From Betaproteobacteria bacterium (GTDB taxonomy: Bacteria > Pseudomonadota > Gammaproteobacteria > Burkholderiales > Usitatibacteraceae): a DNA stretch of 64,000 nt. A program made the position numbers and the translations under genes. The DNA is taken from assembly GCA_016720855.1 (NCBI GenBank), contig JADKJU010000002.1:1178001-1242000 (forward strand), written 5' to 3'. The first letter of the stretch is position 1, and every line of letters starts with the position of its first letter. The notes under the pieces are model-generated. The model saw only the letters and a program-made list of their open reading frames with translations, was not told the DNA's origin and searched no databases. Positions 57,957-64,000 of the stretch are shown piece after piece.

Positions 57957-59462
57957 ATGGAACTATTCGCGAATCTTCAGCTCGGCTTCGGCGTGGCGCT
58001 CGCCGGCTCCAACATTCTCTACTGCCTCGTCGGCGTGATCCTGGGCACGCTCATCGGCGTCCTGCCCGGCATCGGCCCGGTGGCCACCATCGCGATGCTC
58101 CTGCCCGCGACCTTCGCGCTGCCCCCCGTCTCCGCGCTCATCATGCTCGCCGGCATCTACTACGGCGCGCAGTACGGCGGCTCCACCACGGCCATCCTGG
58201 TGAACCTGCCGGGCGAGGTGTCATCGGTGGTGACCTGCCTGGACGGCTACCAGATGGCGCGCAACGGGCACGCCGGAAAGGCGCTCGCCATCGCGGCGCT
58301 CGGCTCGTTCTTCGCGGGGTCCGTCGCCACCTTCCTCATTGCCGCGTTCGCGCCGCCGCTGGCGGAGATGGCCCTCAAGTTCGGCCCGGCCGACTACTTC
58401 TCGCTGATGGTGCTGGGCCTGCTCGCCGCGGTGGTGCTGGCGCACGGCTCGCTCATCAAGGCGATCGGCATGATCGTGCTGGGCCTGCTCATCGGCCTGA
58501 TGGGCACGGACGTGAACTCCGGCGTCGCGCGCTACAGCTTCGGCTTGGCGGAACTCATCGATGGCGTTGGCATCGGGCCGATTGCCATGGGCGTCTTCGG
58601 CTTCGGCGAGATCATCCGCAACCTCGACGGGGGAGGCGAGCATCGAGAGGTCTTCACGAAGAAGGTGACGGGCCTCATGCCCACTTGGCAGGACTTGAAG
58701 GATTCGTTCCCGGCGATCTGCCGCGGAACGGCGCTGGGTTCGTTCCTGGGCATCCTGCCCGGAGGCGGCCCCGTGCTCGGTTCCTTCTCCGCCTACACGC
58801 TCGAGAAGAAGTTGTCCAAGACCCCCGAGAGGTTCGGCAAGGGCGCCATCGAGGGCGTGGCTGCGCCGGAGGCCGCCAACAACGCCGCCGCGCAGACCTC
58901 CTTCATTCCGCTGCTCACGCTGGGCATCCCGTCCAACCCGGTGATGGCACTCATGATCGGCGCGATGATCATCCACGGCATCCAGCCGGGCCCGCAGATC
59001 ATGACCGCCAATCCCCAGCTCTTCTGGGGGATGATCGCCAGCATGTGGGTGGGCAACTTCCTGCTCGTCGTGCTGAACCTGCCGATGATCGGCATCTGGG
59101 TGAAGCTGCTCACGATCCCGTATCGCCTGCTCTATCCCGCGATCCTCATCTTCTGCTGCATCGGCGTGTACTCCATCAGCAACGCCTGGATGGACGTCCT
59201 GCTGGCCGCGCTCTTCGGCTTCACCGGCTACCTGTTCGCCAAGCTCGATTGCGAGGCCGCACCCCTGCTGCTGGGATTCGTGCTGGGGCCGATGATGGAG
59301 GAAAACCTGCGCCGCGCCCTGCTGCTTTCGCGGGGTGACCCGGCGGTGTTCGTCACCCGCCCGATCAGCGCCACGCTGCTCGCGATGTCGGTCTTCCTGC
59401 TGGTGCTCGTGATGGCGCCTTCGATTCGCAAGAAGCGCGAGGAAGCCTTCGTCGAGGAATGA
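57957..59462 (+). CDS. tctA: tripartite tricarboxylate transporter large membrane subunit TctA
   Basis: 501 residues, about twelve helices. Signature loops: GVLPGIGPVATIAMLLPATF near residue 40, YYGAQYGGSTTAILVNLPGE near 70, and the mirrored second copy LGILPGGGPVLGSFSAYTLEKK (split) with GAIEGVAAPEAANNAAAQTSFIP and TLGIPSNPVMALMIG. The repeated PGxGP loops form the substrate site. With tctC and tctB it makes a complete secondary transporter for organic acids, encoded between two dehalogenase genes and beside the D-malate/tartrate dehydrogenase. Confidence 0.96.
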   Translation: MELFANLQLGFGVALAGSNILYCLVGVILGTLIGVLPGIGPVATIAMLLPATFALPPVSALIMLAGIYYGAQYGGSTTAILVNLPGEVSSVVTCLDGYQMARNGHAGKALAIAALGSFFAGSVATFLIAAFAPPLAEMALKFGPADYFSLMVLGLLAAVVLAHGSLIKAIGMIVLGLLIGLMGTDVNSGVARYSFGLAELIDGVGIGPIAMGVFGFGEIIRNLDGGGEHREVFTKKVTGLMPTWQDLKDSFPAICRGTALGSFLGILPGGGPVLGSFSAYTLEKKLSKTPERFGKGAIEGVAAPEAANNAAAQTSFIPLLTLGIPSNPVMALMIGAMIIHGIQPGPQIMTANPQLFWGMIASMWVGNFLLVVLNLPMIGIWVKLLTIPYRLLYPAILIFCCIGVYSISNAWMDVLLAALFGFTGYLFAKLDCEAAPLLLGFVLGPMMEENLRRALLLSRGDPAVFVTRPISATLLAMSVFLLVLVMAPSIRKKREEAFVEE

Positions 59463-59478
59463 GTATCCGGCGGGCCGG

Positions 59479-60153
59479 TCACGCCAACTGCGTGACCAGC
59501 CCGGCGAGGTCATCGACGATGGCATCGGGCGGCGAGCCCAGCCGCTCGACGGGCGCCTTCCCGCGGTTCACCCAGAACGCGCGGAATCCGAAGGACTTCG
59601 CGCCCGCCGCGTCCCACCCGTTCGACGAGACGAATCCGATGGCCGCTGGCGCCAGCTCCATCTGCGCGGCCGCAATCGCGTAAACGCGCGGGTCGGGCTT
59701 GAAGACGCCGGCCTCGTGAACGCTGAAGACCCGTTCGCCGAACAGGACGCGCAATTCGTTGTGATCGACCACGGCATCGAGCATGTCGGGATGGCCGTTG
59801 GAAAGGATGGCGAGCGGGCGGCGCTCGCCCAGCCGCTCGAGCGAGGCGCGCACCTCGGGAAACAGGCCCAGCGTCCGGTAGGCATGCATGAGCGCCTTGC
59901 GGCCGTCCGGTTTCGCGGCGAGGCCGAGCGACTCGATCGCCCAGTCGAGCGCCTGTGCGGTGACCGCATTGAAGTCGTCGTAGCGGCCCATGAGGCTGCG
60001 CAGCCAGGTGTATTCGAGCTGCTTCGCGCGCCACGCCTGCGACAGGGCGGCCCCGCGCCCGGGAAAGAGCGAATCGGCCAGGCGCGTCACGGAATGGACG
60101 TCGAATAGCGTGCCGTATGCATCGAAGACCAGCGCCTGCGGTTCGGTTTTCAT
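59479..60153 (-). CDS. haloacid dehalogenase, type II (L-2-haloacid dehalogenase)
   Basis: 224 residues of the HAD fold. Nucleophile Asp11 and Thr15 in VFDAYGTLFDVHS; Arg42 in the type-specific WRAKQLEYTWLRSLMGRY; Ser/Asn in ILSNGHPDML; Lys and Tyr in FKPDPRVYAIA; and the SSN...D of FVSSNGWDAAGAKSFGF. These are the residues of true L-2-haloacid dehalogenases rather than phosphatases. It turns L-2-halo acids into D-2-hydroxy acids by inversion. ATG 60153 chosen by homology. Antiparallel to the transporter operon, so separately regulated. Confidence 0.9.
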   Translation of the reverse strand: MKTEPQALVFDAYGTLFDVHSVTRLADSLFPGRGAALSQAWRAKQLEYTWLRSLMGRYDDFNAVTAQALDWAIESLGLAAKPDGRKALMHAYRTLGLFPEVRASLERLGERRPLAILSNGHPDMLDAVVDHNELRVLFGERVFSVHEAGVFKPDPRVYAIAAAQMELAPAAIGFVSSNGWDAAGAKSFGFRAFWVNRGKAPVERLGSPPDAIVDDLAGLVTQLA

Positions 60154-60296
60154 GGCTTCCCTCCCGGTGCCGAGCATACCCCCGATACCTGCCCCTGAAG
60201 GCAAAGCCGCTTTCCTTCCCGGTTAGGGGGCGGGACGGATGCGGGCGCCACGCCGGTGCTACCATTCCCCAATCCCCGGACTCCTCCCGCGCCGCC

Positions 60297-61259
60297 ATGT
60301 TCCCCCGCCCGCTCGTCGTCGCCGCCGCCTTGCTCGTTGCGGCGTTTCCCTCGTTGGCCCAGACGTGGCCCGCGAAGCCGGTGAGGATCGTGGTGCCGTT
60401 CCCCGCGGGCGGCCCCACCGACGTCCTCACCCGGTCGATCGCGGACAAGCTCGGCGCCCAGCTCGGCCACCCCGTGGTGGTGGAAAACAAGCCCGGCGCG
60501 GGCGGTGCGATCGGCGCGGACTTCGTCGCCAAGAGCGCGGCCGACGGCTACACGCTCGTCATGGCCACGACCAGCACCCACTCGATCGGGCCGTACCTCG
60601 CGAAGCTTCCGTACGACCCGGTGAAGGACTTCACGCCGATCGTGTGGGTCGGCAACGCCACCAACGTCCTCGTGGTGAACAACCAGCTCGGGGTCTCCTC
60701 GGTGAAGGAGCTGATCGACCTGGCGAAGAGCGAGCCGGGCAAGCTCAATTACGCCACGAGCGGCGTGGGCACCGTGGTGCACCTCACCACGGAGCTTTTC
60801 GCCTCGATGGCCGGCATCAAGCTCACGCACGTGCCCTACAAGGGCGTGCAGCAGTCGATCCCCGACCTCATCTCCGGGCAGGTGTCGATCCTCTTCGACA
60901 ACATCATGACGGCGCAGCCGCACATCAAGGCGGGCAAGGTGAAGGCGCTCGCGATCTCCTCCCCGAAGCGTTCCCCGCTGGTGCCCGACATCCCGACGGT
61001 CGCGGAATCCGGGCTCCCGGGTTTCCAGAGCGTCACCTGGTTCGGCCTGCTGGGGCCCGCCAATACACCCAGGGCGGTGGTCGACCGCGTCAACATCGAG
61101 ATCAACAAGGCGCTGGCGCTGCCGGACATCCAGGCGAGGTTCGCGCAGATGGGGTTCGAGCCCGCCGGTGGCACCCCGGCCGAATTCGCCTCCACCATCC
61201 AGCGCGACGCGGAAAAGTGGTCGAAGGTGATCCGCGAAGCCGGCGTCCAGGCCAACTAG
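60297..61259 (+). CDS. Bug/TctC-family periplasmic substrate-binding protein (second copy)
   Basis: 320 residues. Signal peptide (MFPRPLVVAAALLVAAFPSLAQ), then TWPAKPVRIVVPFPAGGPTD, the standard Bug start. Family loops: NKPGAGGAIGADFVAKSAADGYTL (split), LNYATSGVGTVVHLTTELF, HVPYKGVQQSIPDLISGQV and WFGLLGPANTPRAVVDRVN. Unlike the copy at 56354 it has no TctA/TctB beside it, so it must share membrane subunits or act in signalling. It lies 22 bp before a gamma-glutamyltransferase-like gene and is probably cotranscribed with it. Confidence 0.93.
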   Translation: MFPRPLVVAAALLVAAFPSLAQTWPAKPVRIVVPFPAGGPTDVLTRSIADKLGAQLGHPVVVENKPGAGGAIGADFVAKSAADGYTLVMATTSTHSIGPYLAKLPYDPVKDFTPIVWVGNATNVLVVNNQLGVSSVKELIDLAKSEPGKLNYATSGVGTVVHLTTELFASMAGIKLTHVPYKGVQQSIPDLISGQVSILFDNIMTAQPHIKAGKVKALAISSPKRSPLVPDIPTVAESGLPGFQSVTWFGLLGPANTPRAVVDRVNIEINKALALPDIQARFAQMGFEPAGGTPAEFASTIQRDAEKWSKVIREAGVQAN

Positions 61260-61281
61260 GCGCACTCCCGGAGTCGACATC

Positions 61282-62868
61282 ATGTTCACGTGGGATTTCC
61301 CGTACCCGTCGCAGCGCATGCCGCTGCTCGCGAAGAACGTCGTCGCCACCTCGCAGCCGCTCGCCGCGCAGGCGGGGCTGCAGGCGCTTGCGAAGGGTGG
61401 CAATGCGGTCGACGCCGCGCTCGCCGCGGCAATCACGCTCACCGTCGTCGAACCGACCTCCAACGGGATCGGGTCGGACGCCTTCGCAATCCTCTGGGAC
61501 GGCGAGAAGCTGGTGGGCCTCAACGCCTCCGGCCGTGCACCGGCGGGATGGACGCCGGAGCGCTTCAAGGGCCGCACCGCGATGCCCGTTCACGGGTGGG
61601 ACGCCGTCACCGTGCCCGGCTGTGTTTCGGCCTGGGCCACGCTGTCGCAGCGCTACGGAAAGCTGCCCTTCCCGGACCTTTTCCAGGCGGCGATCCGCTA
61701 CGCGCGCGATGGCTTCATGGTTTCCCCGATCACGGCCATGAACTGGGCGCGTCAGGCGCCCAACTTCAAGAGTTTCTCGGAATTCGCGTGGACGTTCCTC
61801 CCCAAGGACCGCGCGCCGCGCCCCGGCGAGCGCTTCTATTGCCCGCAGCAGGCCGAGACGCTCGAGGAGATCGCGGCCACGAAGGGCGAGAGCTTCTACC
61901 GCGGCATGCTCGCCGAGCGCATCGCCATGGCCTCAAAGGCGGACGAGGGTGCGCACACGCTCGCCGATTTCTCCGCCCACCGCTGCGATTGGGTCGAGCC
62001 GCTCTCGGTCGAGTACCGAGGCTACCGGCTGCACGAGATCCCGCCGAACGGGCAGGGCATCGTCGCGCTCATGGCGCTGGGCATCCTGAGGCAATTCGAC
62101 CTCGCGGCGCTCCCGGTGGACGGCGCCGACAGCCTGCACCTGCAGATCGAGGCGATGAAACTCGCGTTCGCGGATGCCTACCGTTACGTGTCGGACCCGG
62201 CGACCATGGAATTCGACGCGGCGTTGCTGCTTGAGGACGGCTACCTGGCCGAGCGCGCCAAGGCGATCGACATGAAGCGCGCGCAGAACCCGCCGCCGGG
62301 CGAGCCGCGCGCGGGCGGCACGATCTACCTCACGACGGCGGATGCGAGCGGCATGATGGTTTCCTACATCCAGTCGAACTACATGGGTTTCGGCTCCGGT
62401 GTCGTGGTGCCTGGCACCGGCATCTCGATGCAGAACCGCGGGGCGGGCTTCTCGCTCAAGCCCGGGCACCCCAACCTTGTCGGCTCCGGCAAGCGCCCCT
62501 TTCAGACGATCATCCCCGGCTTCCTCACGAAGGACGGCAAGCCCGTGATGAGCTTCGGCGTGATGGGCGGGCAGATGCAGCCGCAGGGCCACACGCAGAT
62601 GGTCACGCGCATCGTGGATTATCACCAGAACCCGCAGGTCGCGAGCGACGGGCCGCGCTGGATCGTGAACAACGACTTCAGCGTGAGCTTCGAGGCACCG
62701 CGCTTCGCGCCCGGCGTGCTCGACGAACTCAAGGCGCGCGGTCACCGGGTCGTGGACCCCGAAGCCGCGATGTTCGGTTTCGGCGGAGCCCAGCTTATCT
62801 GGCGCCTGGACGACGGCTACTGCGCCGGCTCGGACCACCGCAAGGACGGCCACGCCGTCGGCTTCTGA
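61282..62868 (+). CDS. gamma-glutamyltransferase family protein (no signal peptide)
   Basis: 528 residues, Ntn-hydrolase of the GGT superfamily but divergent from the gene at 41635. Motifs: SQPLAAQAGLQALAKGGNAVDAA, PTSNGIGSDAFAILWD, LHEIPPNGQGIVALMALGIL, candidate nucleophile Thr347 in RAGGTIYLTTADASG, and FLTKDGKPVMSFGVMGGQMQPQGH. No signal peptide is seen, so it is likely cytoplasmic and acts on an imported compound. Many such proteins are annotated as acylases or YwrD-like. It follows the second Bug receptor by 22 bp. Its stop codon lies inside a 54-bp palindrome. Confidence 0.9.
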   Translation: MFTWDFPYPSQRMPLLAKNVVATSQPLAAQAGLQALAKGGNAVDAALAAAITLTVVEPTSNGIGSDAFAILWDGEKLVGLNASGRAPAGWTPERFKGRTAMPVHGWDAVTVPGCVSAWATLSQRYGKLPFPDLFQAAIRYARDGFMVSPITAMNWARQAPNFKSFSEFAWTFLPKDRAPRPGERFYCPQQAETLEEIAATKGESFYRGMLAERIAMASKADEGAHTLADFSAHRCDWVEPLSVEYRGYRLHEIPPNGQGIVALMALGILRQFDLAALPVDGADSLHLQIEAMKLAFADAYRYVSDPATMEFDAALLLEDGYLAERAKAIDMKRAQNPPPGEPRAGGTIYLTTADASGMMVSYIQSNYMGFGSGVVVPGTGISMQNRGAGFSLKPGHPNLVGSGKRPFQTIIPGFLTKDGKPVMSFGVMGGQMQPQGHTQMVTRIVDYHQNPQVASDGPRWIVNNDFSVSFEAPRFAPGVLDELKARGHRVVDPEAAMFGFGGAQLIWRLDDGYCAGSDHRKDGHAVGF

Positions 62869-62918
62869 AAAAGGGGACAGGCCCCTTTTCCGGAAAAGGG
62901 GTCTGTCCCCTTTTTCAG
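62865..62918. repeat. 54-bp palindromic element containing two convergent stop codons
   Basis: Two 27-bp arms (62865-62891 and 62892-62918) with a single mismatch and no loop. The motif is CTGAAAAAGGGGACAG followed by CCCCTTTTCC and its complement. The TGA of the gamma-glutamyltransferase gene (62866-62868) and the TGA of the RND gene (complement of 62915-62917) are at mirror-image positions. With A- and T-tracts at both ends it can act as a bidirectional terminator. Confidence 0.92.
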
Positions 62919-64000
62919 TCGTCGGCGGGTTTGGAGGGGACGGGGTCGGCGATGGCGCCGCCGGACGGTACGGCCGGCTTGCCCCTCGCGAACCAGGCGG
63001 AGACCTTGCGGCCCCAGGCGTCGAGGTAGGTGTAGAGCACGGGCACCACGACCAGCGTGAGCAGCGTCGAGGTGATGATGCCGCCGATCACCGCGCGCCC
63101 CATCGGCGCATTCTGCTCCCCGCCGTCGGCCGAGCCGATCGCCATCGGCAGCATCCCGAAGATCATCGCCATCGTCGTCATCAGGATCGGGCGCAGCCGC
63201 ACCTGGCCGGCGGCGAGGATTGCGTCGTGCCGCGACTTTCCGTCGCGCAGCCCCTGGTTGGTGAAGTCCACCAGCAAGATCGCGTTCTTCGTCACCAGCC
63301 CCATCAGCAAGATGACGCCGATGATGGAGAAGATGTTCAGCGTGCTGCCGGTGATGAGGAGCGCCAGGAACACGCCGATCAGCGTGAAGGGCAGTGACGC
63401 CATGATCGCCAGCGGCTGCAGGAAGCTGCCGAACTGCGAGGCGAGGATGATGTAGATGAAGATCACCGCCATGCCCAGGGCCGCAACCGCCGCCGTGAAC
63501 GACTCCTGCATGTCCTGCGTCTGGCCGGCGACGTCGAAGCGGTAGCCCGGCGGGAGCGAGATGGTCTTGAGGAGTTCCTGCACCTCCTTGCCCACATCGC
63601 CCGAGGGGCGGCCCTCGACGTTGGCGTAGATGCCCACGCGCCGCTGCAGTTCCTGGCGCTTGATGATCTGCGGGCTGGTCGACTCCTTGAACTCGACGAC
63701 CTGGCGCAGCGGCACGAGGACGGGCGCGCCGCCGGCGCCGGTCTTGCTGCTCACGACGTACAGCTCGCCCAGGTCGGAGGTGATGCGCCGATCCGACCTC
63801 GGCAGCTGCACGTTCACCTCGTAGTTCTGCCCGTCGGGGGCGAGCCAGTGACCGATCACGTCCCCGGCGACGAGCGGGCGCACCGTGGAGCCGATCTGGG
63901 ACAGCGTGAGCCCCAGGTCGCTCGCGAGCTCGTCCTTGACCTTGATCGTGATCGCCGGATTGTTCGCCTTCAGGCTGCTCTCGAGGTCGGTGATGCCCTT
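62915..64000 (-). CDS. RND multidrug efflux permease, AcrB/HAE1 type (partial, C-terminus)
   Basis: The last ~361 codons of an inner-membrane pump; the start is beyond the right edge. The first part (ITDLESSLKANNPAITIKV, LGLTLSQIGSTVRPL) belongs to the periplasmic docking and pore regions. Then AVAALGMAVIFIYIILASQFGSFLQPLAIMASLPFTLIG (split), ITGSTLNIFSIIGVILLMGLVTKNAILLVDFTNQ (split), QVRLRPILMTTMAMIFGMLPMAIG and GRAVIGGIITSTLLTLVVVP, the conserved C-terminal helices of HAE1 pumps. The tail after the last helix is short and Pro-rich. Its stop is within the palindromic element at 62865-62918. Confidence 0.95.
   Translation of the reverse strand, partial: KGITDLESSLKANNPAITIKVKDELASDLGLTLSQIGSTVRPLVAGDVIGHWLAPDGQNYEVNVQLPRSDRRITSDLGELYVVSSKTGAGGAPVLVPLRQVVEFKESTSPQIIKRQELQRRVGIYANVEGRPSGDVGKEVQELLKTISLPPGYRFDVAGQTQDMQESFTAAVAALGMAVIFIYIILASQFGSFLQPLAIMASLPFTLIGVFLALLITGSTLNIFSIIGVILLMGLVTKNAILLVDFTNQGLRDGKSRHDAILAAGQVRLRPILMTTMAMIFGMLPMAIGSADGGEQNAPMGRAVIGGIITSTLLTLVVVPVLYTYLDAWGRKVSAWFARGKPAVPSGGAIADPVPSKPADD

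Overview
This 64 kb window is chromosomal DNA from a GC-rich Gram-negative bacterium, most likely a betaproteobacterium. The evidence is a full TctA/TctB/Bug-type tripartite tricarboxylate transporter plus a second Bug receptor, an orphan proteasome-like subunit resembling the betaproteobacterial proteasome homologue, an exosortase H / IPTL-CTERM pair, many lipoproteins, and long antisense open frames typical of high third-position GC. No rRNA, tRNA, CRISPR array, integrase or transposase was seen. The genes look like a free-living soil or freshwater organism that lives on amino acids and organic acids.

Layout. 1-308 is the start of a peptide-type ABC substrate-binding protein running off the left edge. 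530-2012 holds a lipoprotein and a DUF2189-like membrane protein. 2091-6468 is a phenylalanine/tyrosine degradation operon (hpd, hmgA, fahA, phhA). 6441-9865 encodes a Crp/Fnr regulator and a translationally coupled response regulator / hybrid histidine kinase pair, followed by an AI-2E-type permease. 11268-14963 has a beta/gamma-crystallin lipoprotein-like protein, a secreted DUF5648-like protein, a broken gene and a second Crp/Fnr paralogue.

15004-20147 is an envelope/stress cluster of small secreted, lipid-anchored or membrane proteins (DUF4398, OmpA, VIT1/CCC1, BON, a Cys-pair repeat protein, DUF883-like, lmo0937-like). 20321-28918 is one giant cyclic beta-1,2-glucan synthase of 2865 residues. 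28986-31012 is a compact protein-sorting module: exosortase H, its partner membrane protein, and a convergent ice-binding-like protein carrying the IPTL-CTERM tail. 31347-34138 continues the stress theme (DUF3096, YihY, a small membrane protein, a second crystallin protein, CsbD).

34380-45722 is mixed metabolism and housekeeping: a lipoprotein hydrolase, a Tim44-like protein, two tandem ABC binding proteins without permeases, succinate-semialdehyde dehydrogenase, gamma-glutamyltransferase, FKBP, a PEBP-like protein, a CinA-N protein and YidB. 46356-48685 is a four-gene minus-strand operon (DMT exporter, proteasome homologue, Hsp15, DUF6644-like). 48817-54216 contains an acyl-CoA ligase, a large secreted protein and protoporphyrinogen oxidase. 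54309-62868 looks like an organic-acid catabolic region: fluoroacetate-type dehalogenase, tartrate/D-malate dehydrogenase, a complete TctCBA transporter, L-2-haloacid dehalogenase, a second Bug receptor and a second gamma-glutamyltransferase. The right edge cuts an RND efflux pump.

The most unusual signals are non-coding repeats that sit flush with gene ends: a 137-bp dyad element whose two tips are the start codons of two divergent genes, a 54-bp palindrome that contains the stop codons of two convergent genes, and three copies of a GATGAACACG-containing repeat, one of which supplies the start codon and signal-peptide region of a gamma-glutamyltransferase gene.
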